From CAWDVH01 sp963805705 (lineage in GTDB: Bacteria; Actinomycetota; Actinomycetes; Streptosporangiales; Streptosporangiaceae), in the NCBI GenBank assembly GCA_963805705.1, contig CAWDVH010000001.1:806001-870000 (forward strand): a stretch of 64,000 nt of DNA, read 5' to 3'. The notes under the pieces were generated by a model, which worked only from the letters and a program-made list of their open reading frames with translations, had not been told where the DNA came from and ran no database searches. Both the position numbers and the translations under genes were made by a program. This document shows, in pieces, positions 43,267 through 51,227 of the stretch. Position 1 is the first letter of the stretch. Each line of letters starts with the position of its first letter.

Positions 43267-43937
43267 ACGGTCGCCAGGCCCTCGGGGAAGACATAGTCAC
43301 CTGAGTCGGGGAAGGCCAGGTCAGTCCACGATTCCCACTCCTGAACCGTTCCGGTGATGCGCAGCGAGCGGGGCAACGGCGTGGCCACTCGCGCGCCCGC
43401 TCGCTCGTGCAGGCGCATCCATGGATCGAGAAGCTGCCCGTCGCTCCGCCGCCAGGTCACGTACCGCTCGATCGGAACGAGCGGATACCGGTCCTTGAAC
43501 GACGGCCGTACGGGCGCGACCAGGTGTCTCAGCCCGTGCTCCTGAGCGACCCGGCGCATCGCCTGCAACATAGGCACGGCGAGCCCGCGCGAGCGATTCT
43601 GGCGGGGAATTTCGGCGGCCAGCATGCACAGGGTATTAGCTCGCTCTCGCTCCCCTGGCTGGCCAAACATATCCTCAAGTACCGCGTCGATGCCGTCCGG
43701 CAATGTGTCGTCTGAGCCGTCCCACGCCATCGGACCAGCGTAGCCATCCGCTATTACGTCATCAGCCTCCTCGTCATACAGAACGAATTGGAAGGCAGGC
43801 AGCTGGTCAAACAAGTCAAGCCACCAGCGCGTTACGACATCGCCGTGCATGTTGTACTCAGGCCAGACGGAGCCCGAGGCCATGGCGCGATGCCACAAAT
43901 CAGGGCGCTCCGAGGCTGCGATCGCGACGATCGTCAT
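43194..43937 (-). CDS. GNAT-like acyltransferase
   Basis: A 247-residue protein resembling an acetyl-CoA-dependent N-acyltransferase: FQFVLYDEEADDVIADGYAG, then RQNRSRGLAVPMLQAMRRVA as the CoA-binding loop, and KDRYPLVPIERYVTW. The pantetheine loop is less canonical (RSRGLA), so function is tentative. ATG 43937 (MTIVAIAASERPDLW) is the likely start. Its last 24 codons are duplicated 1.5 kb away. It is divergent from the GNAT/VOC gene. Confidence 0.7.
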   Translation of the reverse strand: MTIVAIAASERPDLWHRAMASGSVWPEYNMHGDVVTRWWLDLFDQLPAFQFVLYDEEADDVIADGYAGPMAWDGSDDTLPDGIDAVLEDMFGQPGERERANTLCMLAAEIPRQNRSRGLAVPMLQAMRRVAQEHGLRHLVAPVRPSFKDRYPLVPIERYVTWRRSDGQLLDPWMRLHERAGARVATPLPRSLRITGTVQEWESWTDLAFPDSGDYVFPEGLATVHIDRANGIGTYWEPNIWMVHPDL

Positions 43938-44086
43938 GACCTGAGTCTTACTCAGAGCCTCGCATGACCTCAAATGGTTTGCTCCGCCCGGCGGCAAGCG
44001 GCACGTACACAGCAGGCAACGACGAACAGGCGGTTCAGGCTGGCCCTCTCACGCGCCGCGCCGGAGTACCGGGTACCCTCCCGGTG

Positions 44087-44983
44087 GTGACAGATAGCCC
44101 CTGGCGAATCCGCCGGGCGACGGCAGCCGACGCCGCCTTCATGAGTGACATGCTCATTGAGGCGGTGAACTGGTCACCTGAATGGAAGAAGAAGAGCCGG
44201 GAGCGTATCTTCTCAACACCTCAGATAGCTCATTACATTACCGGCTGGCCCCGAGATACCGACGTGGGCGCGATTGCCGAAGGTGACGGGCACCGGGTTG
44301 GCGCGGCCTGGCTTCGCTTCCTTCCGGCTGCCGATCCCGGATATGGATTCGTGGCCGCCGACGTGCCGGAGCTGACCATTGGCGTAGCCGCGCCCTGGCG
44401 CGGCCGGGGCGTGGGACGGGCGCTGCTGCGAGCCGTCGCCGACCAGGCCAGCTCGGCAGGCATCGAGCAGATCAGCCTCAGCGTCGAACGGAAGAACTAC
44501 GCCCAGAAGCTATACATCTCCGAGGGCTACCGGATCGTGGATTCCAGCGGCACAGACTCCGACACCATGGTTAAAGACCTGAGAAGGGAGAGCTTCATGT
44601 CTGACTCGGTCAAGCTCATCTCGGTCGCACTCGACTGCCCGGACGCCGGGGAACTGGCCGCGTTCTACGCCGAGATAACTGGCGGGAAGGTGACGTTCCT
44701 CGACGATCGCTGGGCCGCCGTCGCAGTCCCCGGAGGGCGGATCGATTTTCAGACCTCACCGGGCTACGTACCGCCGACATGGCCCGATCCGGCCTCATCG
44801 ATGCAGATGCACCTGGACTTCCGCGTCGATGACGTGGCTGCGGCCGAGGCACGAGTGCTGGCGGCCGGCGCAACCAAGTACGACTTCCAGCCGGGCGACC
44901 ACCAGCCGGGCGACCACTTCCGCGTCTATGCCGACCCGGCCGGTCACCCGTTCTGCCTGTGCACCGAAGACGTCCCGGCCTAA
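44087..44983 (+). CDS. GNAT acetyltransferase fused to a VOC domain
   Basis: A 298-residue two-domain protein. The first ~165 residues are a GNAT enzyme (WRIRRATAADAAFMSDML, then LTIGVAAPWRGRGVGRALLR as the acetyl-CoA loop, and LYISEGYRIVDSSG). From about residue 171 (MSDSVKLISVALDCPD) comes a VOC domain ending YADPAGHPFCLCTEDVPA. The ATG at 44597 is preceded by AGAAGGGAG at good spacing, so the VOC part may also be made alone; a lost GNAT stop codon could have created the fusion. GTG 44087 is the likely start. DFQPGDHQPGDH contains a small tandem repeat. Confidence 0.8.
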   Translation: MTDSPWRIRRATAADAAFMSDMLIEAVNWSPEWKKKSRERIFSTPQIAHYITGWPRDTDVGAIAEGDGHRVGAAWLRFLPAADPGYGFVAADVPELTIGVAAPWRGRGVGRALLRAVADQASSAGIEQISLSVERKNYAQKLYISEGYRIVDSSGTDSDTMVKDLRRESFMSDSVKLISVALDCPDAGELAAFYAEITGGKVTFLDDRWAAVAVPGGRIDFQTSPGYVPPTWPDPASSMQMHLDFRVDDVAAAEARVLAAGATKYDFQPGDHQPGDHFRVYADPAGHPFCLCTEDVPA

Positions 44984-45044
44984 GCCTGCCGGTGACCGTA
45001 CGAAATTCAGCCAGAACACGCCCGCGCACGGAAAGGACCCGGCG

Positions 45045-45614
45045 ATGACCTCGGCCGCGCTGCTCATCATGGACATCCAGCAGGGAGTCGTGGCCCGCTT
45101 CACCGGCGATGACGAGTACCTGGCGCGCCTGCGCGAGGCGATCGCGGCGGCCCGTGGTGCCGGCCTCCCGGTCATCTACGTGACGGTCTCCTTCCGGCCG
45201 GGGCACCCGGAGATCAGCAGCCGTAACACGACCTTCGCGGCCGCGGCGGCGGCCGGGCGGCTCGTCCAGGGCGATCCCGCCACCGACATCCACCCCGCCG
45301 TCGCACCGCAGGCGGGTGAGGTCGTCGTCATCAAGCGCCGGGTCTCGGCGTTCGCGGGCAGCGACCTGGCCGTCCTGCTGCGCGCCGCAGATATCGACAC
45401 GCTGGTGCTCGCGGGAGTGGCCACGAGCGGCGTGGTGCTGTCCACCCTCCGGCAGGCCGCCGACCTCGACTACCAGCTGACCGTCCTGTCGGACGGGTGC
45501 CTGGACGCCGACCCCGAGGTGCACCGGGTCCTGACCGAGAAGGTGTTCCCGCGCCAGGCCAGCGTGATCACCGTGGCGGAGTGGATCGCCAGCCTGCCTG
45601 CTCGAGCCGGGTGA
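45045..45614 (+). CDS. Isochorismatase-family hydrolase
   Basis: A 189-residue protein: Asp in LLIMDIQQG, Lys in VVIKRRVSAFAG, and the nucleophile-loop VLAGVATSGVVLSTLRQA. The catalytic Cys of the nicotinamidase-type members is replaced by Gly/Val there, as in true isochorismatases (EntB, PhzD), so a vinyl-ether or similar hydrolysis without Cys is likely. ATG 45045 with AAAGGA upstream. It follows the GNAT/VOC gene after 61 bp on the same strand. Confidence 0.87.
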   Translation: MTSAALLIMDIQQGVVARFTGDDEYLARLREAIAAARGAGLPVIYVTVSFRPGHPEISSRNTTFAAAAAAGRLVQGDPATDIHPAVAPQAGEVVVIKRRVSAFAGSDLAVLLRAADIDTLVLAGVATSGVVLSTLRQAADLDYQLTVLSDGCLDADPEVHRVLTEKVFPRQASVITVAEWIASLPARAG

Positions 45615-45739
45615 CCGCGGCGACGTAGGACCTGCCCGCGCCGGTACGCCTCAGCAGGCCGGGCACCGGCCAGTGCGGCGAAATGGATTGAGGGGCCGGC
45701 CGGTTAGTACTAGTCAGTACAGGCAATGAGGAGACCCTG

Positions 45740-46159
45740 ATGGACACAGAGCACAGGACCGACCAGGAGTGGCGGCACACGCTGACGCCCCAGCAGTACC
45801 GGGTGCTGCGCCAGGCCGGGACCGAGCGACCTTTCACCGGCGAGTACGTCGACTGCCACGAGGACGGGATCTACCGCTGCGCGGCGTGCTCGGCCCCGCT
45901 CTTCGGCTCCGACGCGAAGTTCGACTCGGGAACCGGCTGGCCCAGCTTCACCGAGCCCGCCGTGGCCGAGGCCGTGACCCTGCACAAGGACCGCAGCTTC
46001 ATGAGCGTCCGGACCGAGGTCCGGTGCCGGCAGTGCGGCTCGCACCTGGGTCACGTGTTCAACGACGGCCCCCGGCCCACCGGCCAGCGTTTCTGCATCA
46101 ACTCGTGCGCGCTGGATCTCGAGCCCCGGCCGGCCGGCGACCAATCCCGCACGGGATGA
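45740..46159 (+). CDS. msrB: Peptide methionine (R)-S-oxide reductase
   Basis: A 139-residue MsrB that repairs oxidised methionine in proteins. The zinc-binding Cys47, Cys50, Cys96 and Cys99, the signature SGTGWPSF, RCRQCGSHLGHVFNDG and the catalytic Cys119 in RFCINS are intact. A further Cys123 lies close to the catalytic one and could be a resolving residue. GAGGAGACC precedes the ATG, and AT-rich TTAGTACTAGTCAGTAC upstream may hold the promoter. Cytoplasmic; single gene unit. Confidence 0.95.
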   Translation: MDTEHRTDQEWRHTLTPQQYRVLRQAGTERPFTGEYVDCHEDGIYRCAACSAPLFGSDAKFDSGTGWPSFTEPAVAEAVTLHKDRSFMSVRTEVRCRQCGSHLGHVFNDGPRPTGQRFCINSCALDLEPRPAGDQSRTG

Positions 46160-46214
46160 CGGCAGGGGGACGTAGGCTCCCGACGAGCTAGTCAACCGGC
46201 CGAGGGGACCCGCC

Positions 46215-48053
46215 GTGACCGACGTAGTGCAGGGCGACGACGTCCGCTCCATCGCTGGCCTGGACCGGTCGCCGGAGCCTCGGGCCACCGCGACGGGACC
46301 TGTCCCTTCGGCCGATGACACGGTAGGGCTGGTGGTCGGGACGGTACCGGCCACGCCGCTGCAGTTCTCCGTCGGCCTGGCTCCTGGCCAGTACCTGCAG
46401 CTGGATGACGTGGTAGTGACGCGGCGGGAGCTGCCGGGACAGCCCGGCGTTCAGATCGCCGGGGTGGTGACCAATGTCGAGGCCGTGCACGAGGGGGCCA
46501 GGTTCGCCTCGGACGTGTTCCTGATCCAGCAGGGCGCCCTCCCGGCCGAGGTGTGCGAGATCGCGGAGGTGGCCGTCACCAGGGTCGAGCCCGAGGTGTA
46601 CGTGCCGCCGATGCCGGGCGCGGCCGTGGCCAGGGCGACCGGGCCGCAGCGCGATTCGGCGCTGTACTTCGACGAGATGGGCGACGCGAAAGTGCCGGTC
46701 GGCTTCGGCCGGGATGGCCAGCCGGTCTACATCAACTTCGAGTTCATCGACGGCAGCCGCGGCGCGCACGTGTCGATTTCCGGCGTATCCGGGATTGCCA
46801 CCAAGACCTCGTTTGCGCTGTTCCTGCTGCATTCCATTACCAACTGCGGCGTGCTGGCCGGCGAGGCGCACAACACCAAGGCGCTGATCTTCAGTGTCAA
46901 GGGCGAGGACCTGCTGTTCCTTGACTACGCCAACAGCCGGCTCACGGCGGCGCAGCGCGCGCGCTACCAGGCGCTCGGGCTGCCCGCGGCCCCGTTCGGC
47001 AACGTGCGGGTTTTCGCGCCGCCGCGCCGGGGGGATTCCGCGGGCACGCCGGATGTCGCCGCCCGCGACCGGGCGGTCAGCCCGTTCTACTGGACGCTCG
47101 CGGAATTCTGCGCCGACGAGCTGCTGCCGTTCGTCTTCGCCGACGCCGAGGACGAGCGGGCCCAGTACACGATGCTGATCGGGCAGGTCGCCGCGCGGCT
47201 GCGCCGGGACGCGATCGTCGCGGGCGAGGACGGGGCGATCCGGGTGCGGGGGGTCGATCCGGCTAACGACGGGGTGGTGCGCACCTTCGAGGATCTGGTC
47301 AACCTGCTGGAGGCCGAGCTCGGCGACGAGAAGCTGCGCTCTTTCTGGGTCGCCGGGAGCGCGGTGACCGGCAGCGTGAACGCGCTGCTGCGCCGGATGC
47401 GGTCCGCCGTCCGGCCGCTGTCAGCGATCATCCGCGGCGACCTCTCGCACCGCGGCGAGCGGTCGATCACCACCTCCAGGGCGCAGGTCACCGTCGTTGA
47501 CCTGCACAACCTGCCTGACCGGGCGCAGCGGTTCGTGGTCGGCGTCACGCTGCGCGGCGAGTTCGCCCGCAAGGAGCGGCAGGGCACCTCGCGCCCGCTG
47601 ATGTTCGTCGTGCTCGACGAGCTGAACAAGTACGCGCCGCGTGAGGGCGACAGCCCGATCAAGCAGATCCTGCTCGACGTGGCCGAGCGCGGCCGCTCGC
47701 TCGGGGTCATCCTGATCGGGGCGCAGCAGACCGCCAGCGAGGTCGAGCGGCGGATCCTGTCGAACTGCGCGATCCGGGTGGCCGGGCGGCTCGATGCCGC
47801 CGAGGCCGAGCGGCCCGAGTACGGCTACCTGCCCCCCGCTCAGCGGCAGCGGGCGACGCTGGCCAAGCCGGGCACCATGTTCATTGCCCAGCCTGACATC
47901 CCGGTGCCGCTGGCGGTCGACTTCCCCTTCCCCGCCTGGGCGACCCGGCCGAGCGAGAAAGGCGCCTGGGCCGGGCAGGACACCGGTCCCGCGCAGCCCG
48001 CCGATCCGTTCGCCACCATTCCGGGCGCCGACGACGATCCCCCGCCCTTCTAG
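46215..48053 (+). CDS. herA: HerA-like DNA-translocating ATPase
   Basis: A 612-residue protein of the HerA/FtsK superfamily. An N-terminal HAS-barrel-like domain (about 30-140) precedes the RecA-like ATPase: a variant Walker A in SISGVSGIATKTSFAL (about 186-200), Walker B FVVLDELNKYAP (about 464-475) and the late motif GAQQTASEVERRILSNCAIR. HerA hexamers pump DNA and, with NurA, resect ends for recombination repair; in archaea their genes sit with mre11 and rad50. SbcD, SbcC and NurA homologues lie 1.8-6.7 kb downstream on the same strand, interrupted by a convergent peptidase gene. GTG start after GAGGGGA. Confidence 0.9.
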   Translation: MTDVVQGDDVRSIAGLDRSPEPRATATGPVPSADDTVGLVVGTVPATPLQFSVGLAPGQYLQLDDVVVTRRELPGQPGVQIAGVVTNVEAVHEGARFASDVFLIQQGALPAEVCEIAEVAVTRVEPEVYVPPMPGAAVARATGPQRDSALYFDEMGDAKVPVGFGRDGQPVYINFEFIDGSRGAHVSISGVSGIATKTSFALFLLHSITNCGVLAGEAHNTKALIFSVKGEDLLFLDYANSRLTAAQRARYQALGLPAAPFGNVRVFAPPRRGDSAGTPDVAARDRAVSPFYWTLAEFCADELLPFVFADAEDERAQYTMLIGQVAARLRRDAIVAGEDGAIRVRGVDPANDGVVRTFEDLVNLLEAELGDEKLRSFWVAGSAVTGSVNALLRRMRSAVRPLSAIIRGDLSHRGERSITTSRAQVTVVDLHNLPDRAQRFVVGVTLRGEFARKERQGTSRPLMFVVLDELNKYAPREGDSPIKQILLDVAERGRSLGVILIGAQQTASEVERRILSNCAIRVAGRLDAAEAERPEYGYLPPAQRQRATLAKPGTMFIAQPDIPVPLAVDFPFPAWATRPSEKGAWAGQDTGPAQPADPFATIPGADDDPPPF

Positions 48054-48060
48054 CCCGCAG

Positions 48061-48099
48061 CGCCCCCGGCCGGCCGAGGTGATCGGCCAGCCGGGGGCG
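48061..48099. terminator. Hairpin between herA and the convergent S53 gene
   Basis: CGCCCCCGGCCGGCCGA and TCGGCCAGCCGGGGGCG pair with one mismatch around GGTGA, 8 bp after the herA stop. It would end herA transcription before the peptidase and the rest of the repair cluster. Confidence 0.7.
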
Positions 48100-48160
48100 G
48101 CTGGTTCATCCGCGAGTCCCTGGCGCTAGCGCCCGGGGACCTGCTTACTAGCGGGGCTGG

Positions 48161-49519
48161 CTAGGGGGCGAGGAGCTTGAGCAGGTGGGTCACGTTCGGC
48201 GTGCCGAGCCCGCTCGCGGCATCCCAGCCCTGGCCCGCCGAGAAGCCGGTCACGCCAGTGACGTCCCAGCTGTTGTTGCCGGTGGTCACGTCATGGAAGG
48301 CGAACTTAGCCAGCGCCGGGCTGAGGTGAATCAGATACAGCGCCGGGTTGATGGACCCGAGACGGTGATGGCCGGCCTGGTCAGCGAGCGCCGTGATAGC
48401 GGCCCACTGCGGCGAGCCTGAGCTCGTGCCGGCGAAGATGAAGAACGCACCGGCACCGGCACCGCACGAGCCGCAGGCCGCCAGCACGCCGCCGAAGACG
48501 TCGCCGTTGTAGGACACATCAGGCACGCCGCGCGCCTGGCCGGGAACGGCTCCGAGCTGGTACAAGGGCTTGGAGTAGACGGAGCTGAACCCGCCGCCGC
48601 CGGCCCCGATGTCCACGGCCGTGCCGGAGTCGTTCCACACCGACTCTGACTGGTAGGCGCCGGTGGTGAAGTCGGCGTTGAGGTGCGTGCCGCCAACGCC
48701 GGTCACCAGCGGGTCGGACGCGGGGGTGGAAACAGCCTTGATGAAGGTGCTGCCGTCACAGGAGGGCAGCGCCGCGCCGTCATCGCCGGCCGAGGCAAAC
48801 ACGCTCATCCGCTCCAGCGCAGCCTGCTGGAACAGCTTGTGCGTCTGGGCCAGCAGGGTCGGGTCCATGCAGCTCTCGGCCTCGCCGAAGCTCTGGCTGA
48901 AGACGTCACCGAGGTTGTGCTGTACGACGTACTGCTGGGCCGCGAAGATGTCGGTGTCCTGGTCGCTCTTGGCCAGCACCAGGTCGATGGTCGCGTCGGG
49001 CGCGATCGCGTGCGCGTACTCGACATCCAGCGAGATCTCCCCGGCCCAGCTGACCTCATCGGCATTGGTCGGGTCGAAGGGCGTCAGGCCCTGCGGGGCG
49101 ATGATGTTCAGCGTCGCGGACGGCACGCCGAAGGTCGAGTCGAACAGCGCCAGGTCATCGCGGATGGTGGGCGACTGGAAGGCGTCGACGATGGCGATCG
49201 TCTCGCCCTTGCCGGTGACGTTGCTGGGCACGTTGTACGCCCCGCGGATCTGCGCCGGGCCGTAGCAGGGGACCTGGTTGGTAGCAGACTCGGGAGCCTG
49301 GCAGCCAAAGATGGGAGACTGGCCGGGCTGCACCTTACCGGCCCGGATGAAGTTGATCGGGTTACCGACCGTCGGTGTCATACGGCTCGCGTGCCGGGCC
49401 GCGGGAGCCGCGGACGCGGCGGCCACGGACCCGGCCGACAGCGCCGCGAGCGGCAGCGCCAGAGCGGCCGCTGCTATAACGGGCGTGAGCCGGCGAATGA
49501 TTTTACGATGTTTTCCCAT
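48161..49519 (-). CDS. Secreted S53 peptidase without full propeptide
   Basis: A 452-residue secreted protein: signal peptide (MGKHRKIIRRLTPV, hydrophobic core, ASAAPA), only ~50 residues before the catalytic domain, so the large activation domain seen in the peptidase at 13034 is missing. The Glu/Asp pair lies in WAGEISLDVEYAHAIAPDA (about 157-165), the nucleophile in GTSSGSPQWAAI (about 362), and calcium-binding DVT/GWDAASGLGTPN at the end. ATG 49519 has AGGGA upstream. It lies convergent to herA and divergent from sbcD, splitting the repair genes. Confidence 0.9.
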   Translation of the reverse strand: MGKHRKIIRRLTPVIAAAALALPLAALSAGSVAAASAAPAARHASRMTPTVGNPINFIRAGKVQPGQSPIFGCQAPESATNQVPCYGPAQIRGAYNVPSNVTGKGETIAIVDAFQSPTIRDDLALFDSTFGVPSATLNIIAPQGLTPFDPTNADEVSWAGEISLDVEYAHAIAPDATIDLVLAKSDQDTDIFAAQQYVVQHNLGDVFSQSFGEAESCMDPTLLAQTHKLFQQAALERMSVFASAGDDGAALPSCDGSTFIKAVSTPASDPLVTGVGGTHLNADFTTGAYQSESVWNDSGTAVDIGAGGGGFSSVYSKPLYQLGAVPGQARGVPDVSYNGDVFGGVLAACGSCGAGAGAFFIFAGTSSGSPQWAAITALADQAGHHRLGSINPALYLIHLSPALAKFAFHDVTTGNNSWDVTGVTGFSAGQGWDAASGLGTPNVTHLLKLLAP

Positions 49520-49856
49520 TCCCTGACAACCCTCCATTGGATGTACCGCGTCTACCCGAAAGCCCAAGGCTCTGCCCTATGTGACGAGCTCACGCCAGGC
49601 CGGTTCAGATGCTACGCCGCAGATTCCCCGATGAGGAGACTTAATCCTCACCAATTCTGCGGTATTGGCGTTCTGATGGCACAAAGTACGCTTGATCGTG
49701 AATCCCCTGTACACCCCCTGCACGCCGGCTGCATACCCGCTGCGCACCGGGACGCCGGCCGGGCCGCAGAATGAGCTGCTGAGCAGGCTGACGGGCCAGC
49801 CGGCCTGCGCGGACGCGAGCCGTTTAGCATGATCGTGAATCAGGTAAGGACGGACG
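49520..49856. promoter_or_regulatory. Divergent promoter region with 12-bp direct repeats
   Basis: About 340 bp between the peptidase and sbcD. TGATCGTGAATC occurs twice on the same strand, at 49693-49704 and 49830-49841, the second only 15 bp before the sbcD start. These could be binding sites that control the repair genes. Confidence 0.5.
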
Positions 49857-51038
49857 ATGAGGATTCTGCATACCAGCGACTGGCATGTCGGCAAGGTGCT
49901 CAAGGGCCGGGACCGGCACGACGAGCACACGGCCGCGCTCGGCAGCATCGTGCAGGCCGCCAGGGAGCAGGACGTCGACGTCGTGCTCATCGCGGGTGAC
50001 CTCTTCGAGACCGCCGCGCCGAGCCCGAAGGCGCAGGGGCTGGTGATGCGCACCCTGCTGGCGCTGCGCGAGGACGGCCGGCAGGTCGTGGCGATCGCCG
50101 GCAACCACGACAATCAGCCGCTGATCGACTCGGTGTACCGGCCGGTCCTGCACGAGCTCGGACTGCACGTGCTCGGCACGCCGAAGCGGCCTGACTCCGG
50201 CGGGACGCTGAGCCTGCGCACCCGCGGCGGGGAGGAGATCCGCGTCGCCGCGCTGCCGTTCGTGTCCCACCGGTACGCGGTCCGCGCGGCGGAGGTGCTG
50301 CTGCACCAGAGCGCCGAGCACACCCTCGACTACTCCCGCCGGGTCGCCCAGATCGTGGCGCTGCTCACCGCCGGATTCACCGCCGACACCGTCAACGTGG
50401 TCATGTCGCACGTGACCCTGCTCGGCGGACGGCGCGGGGGCGGTGAGCGTGACGTGCAGAGCGCCCTGGACTACGAGCTGCCGGCCAGCATGTTCCCGGC
50501 CACGGCCCACTATGCGGCGCTGGGCCACCTGCACCGCCACCAGGAGATCGACGGCCCCTGCCCCACCTACTACAGCGGCTCGCCGCTGGCGATCGACTTC
50601 GGCGAGGGGGCCAATGAGAGCGTCGCGCTGGTCGTGACCGCCGCTCCCGGCACCCGCGCGGACGTCCGGCCGGTACCGATCACCGGCGGCCGCCCGCTGC
50701 GGACGCTGCGCGGCACGATGGACGAGGTGATCACGGCGGGCGAGCAGGCGGGGGATGCGTACCTGCGGGTTATCCTCGCCGAGCCGGGCCGGGCCGGCCT
50801 GGGCGATCTGGTCAGGGACAAGCTGCCGAACGTCCTGGAGGTGCAGCTGGATGAGGAGTTCCGGCCGCAGCCAGGGATCAGGGGCGGCGGGAAAGCCAGC
50901 CGGTCGGGCCGGAGCCCGCTGCAGCTATTCGGCGACTATCTCGGCGAGCAGAAGATCGACGACCAGCGGATACCGGCGATGTTCGCCGAGCTGCTCGACG
51001 AGGTGACCGGCGGGCCTGACGAGGAGGAGGATGCGTGA
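49857..51038 (+). CDS. sbcD: Exonuclease subunit SbcD (Mre11-type)
   Basis: A 393-residue metallophosphoesterase nuclease. Phosphoesterase motifs: SDWHVGKVL (about 7-15), AGDLFET (47), AGNHDNQPL (81-89), VMSHVTLL and LGHLHRHQEI (222). The C-terminal part is the capping domain and the SbcC-binding region. With SbcC it clips hairpins and blocked DNA ends using Mn2+. ATG with TAAGGACGG before it. First gene of the sbcD-sbcC-nurA run, with 189 bp to sbcC containing short GGGCCGCGGGCG repeats. Confidence 0.95.
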   Translation: MRILHTSDWHVGKVLKGRDRHDEHTAALGSIVQAAREQDVDVVLIAGDLFETAAPSPKAQGLVMRTLLALREDGRQVVAIAGNHDNQPLIDSVYRPVLHELGLHVLGTPKRPDSGGTLSLRTRGGEEIRVAALPFVSHRYAVRAAEVLLHQSAEHTLDYSRRVAQIVALLTAGFTADTVNVVMSHVTLLGGRRGGGERDVQSALDYELPASMFPATAHYAALGHLHRHQEIDGPCPTYYSGSPLAIDFGEGANESVALVVTAAPGTRADVRPVPITGGRPLRTLRGTMDEVITAGEQAGDAYLRVILAEPGRAGLGDLVRDKLPNVLEVQLDEEFRPQPGIRGGGKASRSGRSPLQLFGDYLGEQKIDDQRIPAMFAELLDEVTGGPDEEEDA

Positions 51039-51227
51039 CGGCCCGCGGGCTCGGGCCGCGGGCGAAGATCACGGGCGTAGGGCGCGGGCCGCGGGCGTGG
51101 GCGCGAAGCCAGGAAACTGTCGGGCCCCGGCGTTAGGCTCCGGACCAGCGAGCCAGCACACGGCACGGCGCCTGGCCGCCGCGAGGGACTCCGACGGCCC
51201 TCGCCGCCACCGGCCCTGGAGGCGTGG

